DNA from: Phoma sp. XZ068
Lineage: Eukaryota; Ascomycota; Dothideomycetes; Pleosporales; Didymellaceae
Length of the DNA: 64,000 nt
NCBI GenBank assembly: GCA_004835665.1
Contig: RBKR01000003.1
Span: forward strand, 868,001 to 932,000
Reading direction: 5' to 3'
The notes under the pieces were generated by a model. That model was not told where the DNA came from. It searched no databases and saw only the letters and a list, made by a program, of their open reading frames with translations. Below, in pieces: positions 43,207-53,808 of the stretch. Positions within the stretch are counted from its first letter, which is position 1. Each line of letters opens with the position of its first letter. The translations under genes were made by a program, and so were the position numbers.

Positions 43207-46200
43207 ATGGCCAGAGACTCGCGGGACTCGCTGCAGGACACGCTGCAGACGCTGCACCAGCTGCACCTCACCGCCTCGCACTCGGACTCGCTCACCACCT
43301 TCGACGACCTCACCGCCCCTCCAGCGCCGGCCGCCGCGGGCGAGCCAAAGGGCATAGAGCTGGTGCAGGGCGGCCTGAGTGGCCTGTACAGCCGCATCCG
43401 AGCATCCGTGGGGGGAGCAAAAGAGACGGGCGCCCATGGCACCGACAGCCGCTCCTCGGGCTCCTGGAGCCGCACAGGTTCGAGACCCAGTGTAGTAGGA
43501 CGCAGCCCAGGAAGCCCGGGAGGCACCTCTGTGTCGTCGCCCGTCGTCGTCTCGGTATCTTCGTCCAGGCTACAGTCTCCGTCCACGACCGCCTTTCCTG
43601 ACCTCCCGCCTCCGCCCTCTCGCGACTCGAGTGTATCCAACACCACCATCACCAGCAAGCTCTCGCTGAACGGCTCCAAGTCCTCGCTGCAGACCACTCG
43701 CTCCCGACCGTCCATAGTACCGAGCAACGAGCCTAGCAGGCCGCTGAGGGAGGACGACACCTTCGCCCACAGCCCTGTGAGCACACATTCGCGCGTCCAG
43801 AGTGCCCCGGCCTTCGACCTGCCCAAGAACGGCTCTGTAAAGGACTTTGCGCCAGCGGCCCCGAGTTCGCGCTCGCCACGATTTGCCCCGGTTCGGGAGG
43901 ACGCTCTGCGCCGGAAGCCGAGTAAATTAGAATATGAAGCCCAAGACAGCGATGACTCGGACGACATGGTGGTAGTCGACGGCGACAAGCCCGTAGACAC
44001 CACTGGCTTCAAGTTTCCTCCAGATGCAGTCCGCGACAGCCCCAGCTTTCGCTCAGATGGCCAGTACCGGTCCACTCGCCCGCCAGCGAACAATCCTCAA
44101 GACCAGTCCGACAACGGCTCTGAAGATACCGAGAAACCACACGCCTCCACCAGCGCTCAGACGCCTGTCATGGCACCCGAGCCACAGCGCCCACCACTAT
44201 TGAAGGTGGGCGCTTCACATTTACCAGGCTTCCAAACTTCGCGAGCCTCGTCCTCTGATGGCATCAGCTCCGTCATCACGACCTCCACCATGCGTACTCC
44301 TGCTGTAGCTCCCATTAAAGAAATTCAGCGCCAGGCACATGCAAGCCCTGCAGTCAACAGCATGCCACGTAGTGCCTTCACCCAGATGCGCAGGAAGATA
44401 CTGGACCGGGAGTTTTGGATGAGAGACGAGAATGCCAAAGACTGCTTCAACTGTGGAGATGCGTTCACAACCTTTCGCAGAAAACACCACTGTCGTACCT
44501 GTGGCCAAATCTTCGACTCAAAGTGCACCTCCATTGTATCAGGCAAGCTTTTCGGACAACCAGGCAATCTGCGAGTATGCAAGCCTTGCGAAAACATCAT
44601 ATATGGACACGACGACGACTCTTCAGACTACACCGACGAAGGAGACCAGGCCTCTATCTATGACCACGGCAATCAATCCCCAGATTTCGACGATGACAAT
44701 ACCGCGCAACCACAGCACGACCACACCAAGATTGGCACGCCCACCATCAGCATACCCATGTCGCGGAAGAGTGGCAGCGAGAAGAAGCGCCGATCACATG
44801 TCATCGAAGTGGGTGCACAAACTCTTGCCAGGCCAAGTTCGTCACGATCGTTGCGCTCGCTCAGTGGGAGACCACGCTCTTCAAGCCACAAACGCCATCA
44901 TTCGAAACACCAACATATGCGTCACGTCAAGCACGACGGTTATGCTCCATTTCACCAATATTTACACGAAACACCTCGAAGCCAACCGAATCTGCCTGCG
45001 TTCCACCACGACAACATTATCGACCCAGATCTTGCGCCTTTCATGTCAGACGATGGCTCTAGCGAGGAGGAACATCCAAGCCTCTTTGCCGCCTTGAATG
45101 CAGACACCTCTGCAGGTACGGGTCTCGAAGGCGACAAAGGTGGGTTTGGCGGTCTTCTGGCGGCGATGAGAAAGGGCAAGTCACGCGCAGGGGAGAAAGG
45201 AGGCGCTGCTCGAGATAGCGACAACATCAGCATCGCAAGCCGGCATGGTGCTCGACCGGGAAGGCGACGTAACCTGAGTGTCAGCAGCATTACACATCGA
45301 CCCTCACCACGGCGAGCAAAGAGCAACTCGTTGCTGAGACCTTTTACCGCGGGTTTTGGGGCTGCCGGCCTGGGTTCTCAGTCCGGCACTCCGCAGCTTC
45401 GCCCTTCGCCCTCACCAACACCGCCAGGTACAAAAATCACACGCAGTGCTTCCATGCAAGGGGGTATCTTCCCCAAGGTTGAGCTCAACAAAGCCAGCTT
45501 GGACCATGCAAGGAAACTCCTTACACAGATGCTGCGTGATGCAGGTGTTGCTCACGTGTCCAGTTGGGAAAAGGCTCTGATTCCCATATTGCGGCAATGT
45601 ACAGATGACGTCAACCCAGATGTGGACAGAGGCGATGACATCGATGTTCGGAATTACATCAAGTTGAAGAAGATTCCTGGTGGAAAACCGCGCGACACTG
45701 CATACGTGTCAGGCGTGGTTTTCACCAAAAATGTTGCTCTACGAAGCATGCCACGCAACATACCCAACCCAAGAATCATCATCATCACGTTCGCCATCGA
45801 GTACGCACGCCACCAGACCCACTTCATGAGCTTAGAGCCTGTGATTGCTCAAGAGCGAGAGTATCTGCGTAACTTGGTCAGTCGTATTGCAGCTCTTCGA
45901 CCACACGTTCTACTGGTTCAGCGTAACGTCTCTGGGCTGGCTCTCGAGTTTCTAGACCAAGAGGGCATTGCTGTGGTGTACAATGTCAAGCCTACCGTTC
46001 TGAACGCTGTAGCCAGGTGCACGCAATCGCGTATGATCTCTTCTGTCGACAAGCTCGCCATTGATCCCTCTCACCTAGGACGTTCTGGCAGCTTTGATGT
46101 CCGGACGTATATGCACAAGAATGTCAAGAAAACATACATCTATCTGTCTGGATGCCAGAAAGACTTGGGTTGCACCATCATTCTGCGAGGCGCTGAGGAC

Positions 46201-49200
46201 CACGATTTAGTCAAGCTAAAGCGCGTCACAGAGTTCATGAGCTACGTGGTCTACAATCTTCGTCTCGAAACCTGTCTTATGCGCGATGAGTTTGTGGACA
46301 CGCCAACAGAGTCGGTAGTCGATCCTTATGCCGTAGGCGACGGCATGCATACAGAGAACATCAACGATGCAATAGCACACGCAGCTGGCGTTGAAACACA
46401 TTCTGACGACAAATTTTTAGCTGCAGACGCTGCGCCATCATACTACAGCGATCTAGTAGAGAACCACCGTACGAAAGTCTTATCCTCGTCACCATTCGTC
46501 AAGTTCATGCAGCCTTATCTCCTAGAACAGGCTCGCCAATACGAGAGGAAGCTCGGTCGCCTCCGAGACCTGAAAAATCAGTACACCACTGAATCTGAGG
46601 ATGACGATGGGGCCACCAAGCAGAAATTTGAGCTCGTACAGCCAGAGATGGTCCATACTGTCGTCGAACGTGCTTCGAAACAGGTTCGCGAATTTCTCTC
46701 TGCTGTGCACGCATCTGAATACGACAAAGCACTCCACAACTACGAGACGCAGAAGCGACAGTGGGAGGCGTACCTGTCAGGAAACACAGATTTGTACGAT
46801 CCTTTCAACCATCAAAAGATTGCAGTCTTGTACAGTGTGGTCAACACTACTACTTCAACACCATGTATTGGACCTGAAATCATCGCGCTTGGTTTCTATC
46901 AAGAGCATGACTACGACGATGGCTTCACTCCCGATTGCACTCTTGGTCAGTATGTCGAGGACCTCTGCACATCAGCAGGCGTCGTCTGCGAAGTGGATGG
47001 ATGCAACCGACGAATGGTGGATCATTCGCGTCAGTACGTGCACGGTGAGGGACAAATGACTGTCGTTGTCCAGAAGCACCCTCCAAAGTTGAAGGGACTG
47101 TATCAAGCAATCTTAATGTGGAGTGTCTGCAGAAAATGCGGACAAGAAACGCAACCAATCCCGATGTCTGAGTGGACCTGGAAGTACTCCTTTGCCAAGT
47201 ATCTCGAGTTGACTTTCTGGAGCACGCAGCTGCATCCTCGTGCGGGTGTGTGTCCGCACGACATCCACAAAGACCACGTACGTTACTTTGGCTACAACAG
47301 CGTTGCCCTTCGCATCCAGTACGACCCTGTCCCAATGTACGAGGTCATAGTACCAAGGCCAAATATTACCTGGAAAGTGGACAGCGATCTGAAGCTTAAG
47401 AACGAGCAATTCCTGAGAATTGAAGAACGTCTAGACTGTTTCATGGCTTCAGTGCGCGCTCGCATCAAGAGTATCCATGTAGAGAGCGTGATACCCGAAA
47501 AGGTTGAAGGATGTAGGGCGGAAGTCGAACATCTCTTCAAGCGTGTGAACGACGAGCACGAATTCCTCCTGCACAAACTCCAGGACAAGTACATGAACTC
47601 GAAGTACTACGAAATCATTCCGCTCAACCGCGCCATCCGCGCAATACAGGAGAGGGCTATCGCCTGGGACGAGACCTTCATGGACTTTGAACAGATGTTC
47701 TTCCCGTCTGAGAAGGATATTCGAAGGCTTGCAACATTGCAACTGAAGAAGCTGTTCTTGGAACGTGACGAGTCCAGTACATCCTTAACTTCAGTTGACG
47801 AAGGCGGAGAGTCTGGGGAGGATGATCCTGGGTATGATGATAAAGACGATTCCTTGGCCATGACGCCGATGCCATCCAACATGTCCCCAGAAAAAGCTAC
47901 AGATATGCTGACATCGGTGGTGAAGGAGGATGGAGATCTACTCGCAGATACGGACGCCACTCCTCAAGACGAACGGCCATCCACTCCCAGCAAGGGGATC
48001 CCTGACTTGCCCATTCAGACACCGCGTGCGGCTGTGGAGAGAGAAGATGTACGACACCTGGACCTCGCTGTATCGTTGGACTACCCCGATGTTACAGTCA
48101 AGGATGATCGGCCTCCTCAAACACCGACATTGTCGCCCGAAGGGAATCAGTTTGATCCAGGATCACCTACACCAACGACGAGTCATCCAAAGATCAACCC
48201 CATTGACAAGTCTTTGGCAGATGCTATCGAAAACATGCAGAGTCCGCCTTCGCCATCACCATCACCTCACATGACGCTAGAAAGCAAGATTCCACGCCTA
48301 GTAGATACTATCCGGCGCGAGACGCCTGCGAGACCTGCTACACTCGCACGAACACAATCGCAGCCCGGCAATATTCCAAAACAGACATCCACAGTTCCGC
48401 CTGCAGTACCTTACAAACCAGAAGTTCTCAGACCAACGTTCAACGACTCGCAGAAAGCTCTGGAACGTATGACCGAGCGCCTACGTCTTGGTATTTCAAA
48501 GCAGTCGAGATCAACTTCGAGAATCCCACGTTCTGTACCTTTCAAGAGTCAAGCAACGAAGGTGTCAAAGCTTGCCGAACACTTTGAACAATTGTCACGC
48601 GAGTTCCAAAAGGAGCGCACACGTGAGCGTTTTCGTGCAAGAGACAGACAAGCGCGCGCATATCCGCTAGCATCGTCGAAGCCCATTGTCGAGGTCTACA
48701 AAGACATTCACGAAGCAGTCCAAGAAAACGCCGCGTCTGATGAGGATGTGCAGATCGAGTCTCCTCCCCGTACAAGCGTCGACAATAGTACTCTTGACGA
48801 CAGTGCGGTCACAGAGACAACAGATGTTACGACGGCCTCTCATTCGCCAGTCGAGGAGCGCCACGCCAGGGACATGGTTGATGCCCATACTGATGGCGAA
48901 GAGTCACCCAAGGCCGACAGTCACCCCACGTCTGATGCAGAGAATGACGCGAGCGACGTTGAGATTGCGCCGGAAGACGTTCCACTACCGGACAGCATCT
49001 CCAGTTCACAACTTCTCAACATGAGCGACTCCCAGCTCGAGAGCTCATTAGAACTCCCTAAGCATGAGAAGACTACGTTGCTGAAGATGCTGACAAACTT
49101 CTGGTCAGAGCGCTCTGCAAGCGGATGGGCACCCCTTGACTATCCCTTCGCGCAGATTGAGCACGTTTGGGAAGATTCCGACATCATTGTCCGTGAAGAT

Positions 49201-50400
49201 GAGCCCAGTTCGATCATCGCGCTGGCCCTGTCTAGCCCTGATTACGTAGCCAAACTGCAGTCTTTCCGGGACGACCCAACTGGCATGGAGTCTATGGAAG
49301 GTTCGATTGAGCGCAACCTCCTCCACGACAAGAATACCAACATTCGATACGGCTTCACCAACCGTGGTGTCAGGGCGCAATGCAAGATCTTTTACGCGCA
49401 GTCTTTCGACGCACTCCGTCGAAAATGCGGTGTCGCAGACCGCTTCGTCGAGTCACTTTCACGCTGCTCCAAGTTCGAGTCGAAAGGCGGAAAGTCCAAG
49501 TCTATCTTCCTGAAAACCCTTGACGACCGCTTCATTCTCAAGTCCCTCTCGCCTATCGAAGTACAAGCGTTCTTCCGCTTCGCCCCCAACTACTTTGCAT
49601 TCACACATCAGAATCTCTTCAGGCAGCTGCCCTCTGTGATCGCCAAGATGTTCGGTCTCTTCCAGGTCCAAATCAAGACACCCACAGGCCGCGACTTCGA
49701 CTATTTCATGCTTGTCATGGAGAACCTGTTCTACGACCGCGAACCCAACCGCCGCTACGACCTCAAAGGCAGCATGCGGAACCGCAAGATCCAATCGACA
49801 GGCGAGCGCGACGAAGTCCTCCTCGACGAAAACCTCGTCGACATCATCTACTCCGAAACCCCCATCTTCGTCCGCGAACACACAAAGAAGCTCCTCAAAG
49901 CCAGCGTGTGGAATGACACACTCTTCCTCTCCCAAAACAATGTCATGGACTACTCGCTCATGGCGGGCTTCGACGACAAAGAGCGCGAAATCATCGTCGG
50001 CATTATCGATTGCATCCGCACATACACATGGGACAAAAAACTCGAGTCCTGGATCAAAGACCGCGGAAAAAACAAACCCACCATCACATCCCCCAAAGAC
50101 TACCGCAACCGGTTCCGCATCGCAATGGAGAAATACATCCTCCAGGCGCCCAACTGCTGGCACCAATTCTCAGGCCGCATGGCAGCCGGCGGCGACAGGA
50201 GGCGCTTAGCCCTCGAGGCCGCAGGCGCAGGCGCAGGCGCAGACGGGCATCGGAGAAACGTCAGCAGCGGGAGTACGATTGATGGCGGAGGTAGCCTGGG
50301 ACATAGTCGCGGCGGCAGTCTGACGCAGCGCGGGATAATGGAGGGCGTGGCGAATATGGGCGATGAGGTCTCGAGAGCTGAGGCGAGGAAGATCAAGTAG
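43207..50400 (+). CDS. FAB1: PI3P 5-kinase Fab1/PIKfyve
   Basis: Makes phosphatidylinositol 3,5-bisphosphate on vacuole and endosome membranes, controlling vacuole size and acidity. The 2397-residue protein lies in one uninterrupted exon. A disordered Ser-rich N-terminus leads to a FYVE finger (about 407-462): C413FNC, then RRKHHCRTCG and RVCKPC. The CCT/chaperonin-like domain runs from about 760 to 1040 (PRIIIITFAIEYARHQT, GCTIILRGAEDHDLVKLK). A Cys/His-rich conserved region spans about 1230-1420. The lipid-kinase domain fills the C-terminus (about 2050-2320): Lys2112 in FILKSLSP, RYDLKGS (Asp2185-Lys2187), NNVMDYSL (Asp2248) and VGIIDCIRTYT (Asp2268). All catalytic residues are present. A Gly/Ala-rich tail of about 75 residues follows. 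Start context is strong and the gene is divergent from the TPP1-like gene. Confidence 0.97.
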   Translation: MARDSRDSLQDTLQTLHQLHLTASHSDSLTTFDDLTAPPAPAAAGEPKGIELVQGGLSGLYSRIRASVGGAKETGAHGTDSRSSGSWSRTGSRPSVVGRSPGSPGGTSVSSPVVVSVSSSRLQSPSTTAFPDLPPPPSRDSSVSNTTITSKLSLNGSKSSLQTTRSRPSIVPSNEPSRPLREDDTFAHSPVSTHSRVQSAPAFDLPKNGSVKDFAPAAPSSRSPRFAPVREDALRRKPSKLEYEAQDSDDSDDMVVVDGDKPVDTTGFKFPPDAVRDSPSFRSDGQYRSTRPPANNPQDQSDNGSEDTEKPHASTSAQTPVMAPEPQRPPLLKVGASHLPGFQTSRASSSDGISSVITTSTMRTPAVAPIKEIQRQAHASPAVNSMPRSAFTQMRRKILDREFWMRDENAKDCFNCGDAFTTFRRKHHCRTCGQIFDSKCTSIVSGKLFGQPGNLRVCKPCENIIYGHDDDSSDYTDEGDQASIYDHGNQSPDFDDDNTAQPQHDHTKIGTPTISIPMSRKSGSEKKRRSHVIEVGAQTLARPSSSRSLRSLSGRPRSSSHKRHHSKHQHMRHVKHDGYAPFHQYLHETPRSQPNLPAFHHDNIIDPDLAPFMSDDGSSEEEHPSLFAALNADTSAGTGLEGDKGGFGGLLAAMRKGKSRAGEKGGAARDSDNISIASRHGARPGRRRNLSVSSITHRPSPRRAKSNSLLRPFTAGFGAAGLGSQSGTPQLRPSPSPTPPGTKITRSASMQGGIFPKVELNKASLDHARKLLTQMLRDAGVAHVSSWEKALIPILRQCTDDVNPDVDRGDDIDVRNYIKLKKIPGGKPRDTAYVSGVVFTKNVALRSMPRNIPNPRIIIITFAIEYARHQTHFMSLEPVIAQEREYLRNLVSRIAALRPHVLLVQRNVSGLALEFLDQEGIAVVYNVKPTVLNAVARCTQSRMISSVDKLAIDPSHLGRSGSFDVRTYMHKNVKKTYIYLSGCQKDLGCTIILRGAEDHDLVKLKRVTEFMSYVVYNLRLETCLMRDEFVDTPTESVVDPYAVGDGMHTENINDAIAHAAGVETHSDDKFLAADAAPSYYSDLVENHRTKVLSSSPFVKFMQPYLLEQARQYERKLGRLRDLKNQYTTESEDDDGATKQKFELVQPEMVHTVVERASKQVREFLSAVHASEYDKALHNYETQKRQWEAYLSGNTDLYDPFNHQKIAVLYSVVNTTTSTPCIGPEIIALGFYQEHDYDDGFTPDCTLGQYVEDLCTSAGVVCEVDGCNRRMVDHSRQYVHGEGQMTVVVQKHPPKLKGLYQAILMWSVCRKCGQETQPIPMSEWTWKYSFAKYLELTFWSTQLHPRAGVCPHDIHKDHVRYFGYNSVALRIQYDPVPMYEVIVPRPNITWKVDSDLKLKNEQFLRIEERLDCFMASVRARIKSIHVESVIPEKVEGCRAEVEHLFKRVNDEHEFLLHKLQDKYMNSKYYEIIPLNRAIRAIQERAIAWDETFMDFEQMFFPSEKDIRRLATLQLKKLFLERDESSTSLTSVDEGGESGEDDPGYDDKDDSLAMTPMPSNMSPEKATDMLTSVVKEDGDLLADTDATPQDERPSTPSKGIPDLPIQTPRAAVEREDVRHLDLAVSLDYPDVTVKDDRPPQTPTLSPEGNQFDPGSPTPTTSHPKINPIDKSLADAIENMQSPPSPSPSPHMTLESKIPRLVDTIRRETPARPATLARTQSQPGNIPKQTSTVPPAVPYKPEVLRPTFNDSQKALERMTERLRLGISKQSRSTSRIPRSVPFKSQATKVSKLAEHFEQLSREFQKERTRERFRARDRQARAYPLASSKPIVEVYKDIHEAVQENAASDEDVQIESPPRTSVDNSTLDDSAVTETTDVTTASHSPVEERHARDMVDAHTDGEESPKADSHPTSDAENDASDVEIAPEDVPLPDSISSSQLLNMSDSQLESSLELPKHEKTTLLKMLTNFWSERSASGWAPLDYPFAQIEHVWEDSDIIVREDEPSSIIALALSSPDYVAKLQSFRDDPTGMESMEGSIERNLLHDKNTNIRYGFTNRGVRAQCKIFYAQSFDALRRKCGVADRFVESLSRCSKFESKGGKSKSIFLKTLDDRFILKSLSPIEVQAFFRFAPNYFAFTHQNLFRQLPSVIAKMFGLFQVQIKTPTGRDFDYFMLVMENLFYDREPNRRYDLKGSMRNRKIQSTGERDEVLLDENLVDIIYSETPIFVREHTKKLLKASVWNDTLFLSQNNVMDYSLMAGFDDKEREIIVGIIDCIRTYTWDKKLESWIKDRGKNKPTITSPKDYRNRFRIAMEKYILQAPNCWHQFSGRMAAGGDRRRLALEAAGAGAGADGHRRNVSSGSTIDGGGSLGHSRGGSLTQRGIMEGVANMGDEVSRAEARKIK

Positions 50401-51551
50401 CACTTACCCACTCACTTAGTCACGTACGCACTGTCTTTAAGTATGCATAGCGCGGGTGTATGGCGTCTTCACTCTTTCCTGTTTGTAGTTCGAGCGGCAT
50501 CTCTAAAGCGATTCTATACGCAACGCATAGCTAGCATACACAGCGGAATGAACATTTAACTTTTCATCTTTTTATCTTTTGTTAAGGTTGGTTTCCTACC
50601 ACCCTGAGCCTACCCTCTGACACATATCCACGCAAGGGCGAATCGAAACACGTGCACTCAGTCCGTCTGGTCTGGTCAAATGACATCGCGCCTCCCTAGC
50701 ACCGGCGCAACCCCAACCCCTTTCTTCTATTCTACGAACTGAGTATTGAGTACCCCGCTTGAAGCGCTCAAGGCAGATGTCACGGACGAAATCACGAGCA
50801 GGGCTGGCGGTACGGTACTACGTCGCTGGTTGGGGGTTGTCAGGTGTGCAGATGCACGGGACTGTATTGCACTGCAAGTAGACACGCATTTGAAAACCGA
50901 ATTCGTTGCGCAGACTACCGAGGAGAAGGTGGGAACGGTTCGAATTGGGTAGGGGCTTTTGAGTCTGGTGAGAAGACAAGAAGGCCCAAGTAATGGAATT
51001 GAGTTTAGCCTCAGTTCGAGATCACGGTCAAGTTTTACTTCTAGGTCTAGGCTTAGCTACGGGTAGATCTGGCTAGGGTAAGAGTACGAGAGAGCAAAGT
51101 GTCACTAGAACGGCTTGTACTACGTTCGCATAGTGCGAGTACCAATTCGTTGGGTAGAGACAGTATCATGTGTCTGGATGCGTGACGGCGGTTTGTTCGT
51201 TTGGGTGGTGTTTGTACGTCGTTTGTAGGTCGTTTGGTGGTCTTGTGGTGAGCGAACGGGTGGGTGGTGAGTGGGCAGGTGGGCGCTGGGATGCCGGGAT
51301 ATAAGAAGAGGGGATGCAGGTTTGGGATAGTTGGTGGTAGGATTGCAACTACCTTTGCGAACGCAGGTTTAAGTAGTTCTTTCGAGACGTTTGGGTCCTT
51401 CTCTCGCGAAGCTCAAGACGGTGACTGCCTGCCTTCACCAATACTACAACAAACTTCAACTTCCTTTACCTCAATCACTCACATCCACACTTCTACACAA
51501 ACATTTCAATACATCAATACAAACAGCAACACCAACAACATCTCACCCAAC
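50401..51551. other. Intergenic and 5' leader of the MARVEL gene
   Basis: About 1.15 kb. The last 290 bp stay open in frame with the membrane-protein gene but read as untranslated leader (CA-rich, no domain). No other feature supported. Confidence 0.5.
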
Positions 51552-52111
51552 ATGCTACTCGCCCGCATCATCTCAACCGCCCTGCGCTTCGCGCAGTTCG
51601 TCTCCGCCGCCATCGTCCTCGGCCTAAGCGCCTACTTCCTGCACCAATACGAAAAGCACCAAATCGGGCCCTTCTCGCGCCTCGTCTACAGCACCACCAT
51701 CTCCGCCATCTCAGTCTGGCTCTCCCTCCTCTGGACCGTCATCCTCGGCGCCACCGTCTTCCACATCCTCGCCGATCTGTTCTTCTGCGGCGCGTGGTTC
51801 GCTGTCTTCGGGCTGCTGCAGGACTACTACGATGATCAGATTAAGTGTGGTAGTGTGTGGAACTGGGGGAGTATTGATGTGACGAATAGCTACTGCGGGC
51901 AGTGGAATGCGGCGCAGGCGTTTAGCTTTTTGGCCGCCGTGTTTTGGTTTGCGAGTTTCATTGTGGGGATTCTGGCTTGGAGTGGGAGGGATAGCGTGGC
52001 TGTGGCGACCGATGGTGCGCCGGCTGCTAGGTATGTGTGATTGTGGAGTGTGGATTTGGGTGTTAGGCTGACTGGTGTAGACGTGGGTTCTTCCGCAGGT
52101 CGTATGTCTGA
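51552..52111 (+). CDS. MARVEL-type four-span membrane protein
   Basis: Exons 51552-52030 and 52081-52111 give 169 residues. Four hydrophobic spans occur at about 12-32 (RFAQFVSAAIVLGLSAYFL), 42-64 (SAISVWLSLLWTVIL), 70-92 and 122-144 (FSFLAAVFWFASFIVGILAW), with a cysteine pair in the loop before the last span (KCGSVWNWG...YCGQW). That is the MARVEL pattern of fungal plasma-membrane and eisosome-associated proteins. The end is uncertain. With the intron (GTATGT donor, CTGAC branch, TAG acceptor) the tail is RRGFFRRSYV; without it translation stops at 52040 as RYV. I favour splicing because all three signals are good. The start is the first ATG after a CA-rich leader. Function is unknown. Confidence 0.8.
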
Positions 52112-52723
52112 AGACGTGTCGATCTCGACAAACCGATGTGCGCGGACTCGGGCGAATTTGAAGTCAGCAATGGCCTGGTTGATGACGGTTCGACACGGCC
52201 TTTCATGATTCACTTCGTCGTGGATGAAGCGGTTTGAGCTTCTGGCAGGACTTTCCTTTTTCTTTCTTTGTTGGGTATGAATCGGATTGGTGGTGCGCGT
52301 CCTAATGATTATGGGTATAGCAGACCACCTGCTGAGAATTCGGATGATCAAGCAATGCTGGGTATAACTTGAGTTATCCTACCACCAGACACGAGATAAG
52401 GCGAATGCATGATATTCAATAGTGTCGTCCTGGAGTATCACCAAACCGTGCTGTTACTGACCTCACAGCATATTTGGAGGCTGAAGAAATGACTTCTGCC
52501 GTTGCTCTTATGGAAACCTGAGTTCCAAAGTTTAGGTTTCCGAGGTAGTTCAACCCGACCCATGTTATCACCATCCCGCCCTGCTAACCTCGTCTAGTTA
52601 AAGCCACCGCTCCCCGCAAGCACGTAACTTAGCACGTACACCCCGCCATACTATTCGTCAAGTCATCTTCAACATGTCTCTGTAGCTCTCAGGCAGTCGA
52701 GTACTCTACATAGGATATCCACC
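52112..52723. other. Intergenic upstream of the 6PGDH-like gene
   Basis: About 610 bp without a supported gene. A three-codon upstream ORF (ATG TCT CTG TAG, 52674-52685) sits 38 nt before the main start. Confidence 0.5.
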
Positions 52724-53683
52724 ATGACATCTCCCCTTGCCACCGTAGCTGTCCTCTCCATCGGCCAAATGGGCCTCGGCGTGGCAACTCTCCTGCTTGC
52801 CCACAACTTCCGCGTTATCACAAATGTCTCAGATCGCAGCGCTGCTACCCAGGCCCGCGCGAAGTCCGCAGGAATAGAAGAGCTGGACTCGGATGAAGAG
52901 CTTGTAAGACAAGCAGATTACATTCTCAGCATTGTCCCGCCCAAGGATGCACCATCCACAGCGCAGCGCATCATCGACGCCCTGAAGACCAGTGGTGTAC
53001 GACAAGATAAGGAAGAAGCGCTATGGTACCTCGACCTCAACGCCGGCTCCCCCGACGGCGTAACCCAGCTCTCCAACCTCTTTGCCGCTGAAGCAGGAGA
53101 CGTAAAGTTCATCGACGGCGGCATCATCGGCGCACCACCCAGCGTCAGCGAAGACAGTTCGTGGTTCCGCCCCGGGATACCCATCTGCGGTCCGCACATC
53201 CTCAGCACCGCCCCAGTCCACGGCGCGGAGTTAGCAGACGTCCTGAACACGCGGTACCTCGGCGCCAACATCGGCACCGCCTCCGGCCTGAAAGCCTGCT
53301 TCGCAGCCCTGAGTAAAGGCTTCACTGCCCTCGCGCTACAAAGCTACACCACAGCGAGCAATCTACACGTCCTCCCCGAACTTCGTGATTACCTCCAGGA
53401 ATACAATCCCGGCGCGAGAGACAAGGCCGAGAAGAGTATTGTCGGGTGCACGGGCAAGGCGTACAGGTGGGTTGAGGAAATGCATCAGATTGGGCAGACG
53501 TTTGGGGCGCAGGGAGGGTTTGGGGCCAGTGCGGCTGTGTTTAGGGAGATTGCGGGGGTGTATCAGGGACTTGCGGATTTGGTTGAGGAGAGGGGGGTGG
53601 AAGGGTTGGGGGAGGCGGAGGGGGTTGTTGGGAAGCTTGGGGGGTATTTGAAGGGTGAGGGTGAGGGTGAGGGGAGTAAGTAA
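52724..53683 (+). CDS. 6-phosphogluconate dehydrogenase-like NAD(P)-binding protein with DUF1932 domain
   Basis: A 319-residue single-exon oxidoreductase of the beta-hydroxyacid dehydrogenase type; the substrate is unknown. The N-terminal Rossmann domain begins VAVLSIGQMGLGVATLLLAH, a variant dinucleotide loop with Ser-Ile-Gly-Gln-Met-Gly. YILSIVPPKDA and LDLNAGSPDG (about 105-114) match the conserved NAD-domain turn and the usual N-x-x-S-P motif. The C-terminal helical part (LGANIGTASGLKACFAALSKG) fits DUF1932, with the conserved Lys in the helix. The last 25 residues are Gly/Glu repeats (GEGEGEGSK). It is convergent with the hydrolase gene, 125 bp apart. Confidence 0.85.
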   Translation: MTSPLATVAVLSIGQMGLGVATLLLAHNFRVITNVSDRSAATQARAKSAGIEELDSDEELVRQADYILSIVPPKDAPSTAQRIIDALKTSGVRQDKEEALWYLDLNAGSPDGVTQLSNLFAAEAGDVKFIDGGIIGAPPSVSEDSSWFRPGIPICGPHILSTAPVHGAELADVLNTRYLGANIGTASGLKACFAALSKGFTALALQSYTTASNLHVLPELRDYLQEYNPGARDKAEKSIVGCTGKAYRWVEEMHQIGQTFGAQGGFGASAAVFREIAGVYQGLADLVEERGVEGLGEAEGVVGKLGGYLKGEGEGEGSK

Positions 53684-53783
53684 ATAGGGTCACAGTTGGC
53701 TGGAGGATTTGGTATATAGATAAGACAAATGTATAGATTCCACAGTCCGCTAGCTAGTCGGTATTCACGTCCAAGTCAAACTG

Positions 53784-53807
53784 CTACTCTACTCTACTCT
53801 ACTCTAC
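53784..53807. repeat. CTACT pentanucleotide repeat
   Basis: Nearly five perfect copies lie in the short convergent spacer, one base beyond the stop codon of the hydrolase gene (stop at 53809-53811). A further near-copy overlaps that stop. Confidence 0.75.
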
Positions 53808-53808
53808 G

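Noticed and set aside
42789..44093. 434-codon minus-strand frame over the start of FAB1
   Set aside because: Antisense shadow of the Ser/Pro-rich FAB1 N-terminus and the divergent promoter; low-complexity translation without a domain.
51264..51551. 96-codon N-terminal extension of the MARVEL-type protein
   Set aside because: The extension is low-complexity, CA-rich leader sequence; the first membrane span starts right after the ATG at 51552, as in related proteins.
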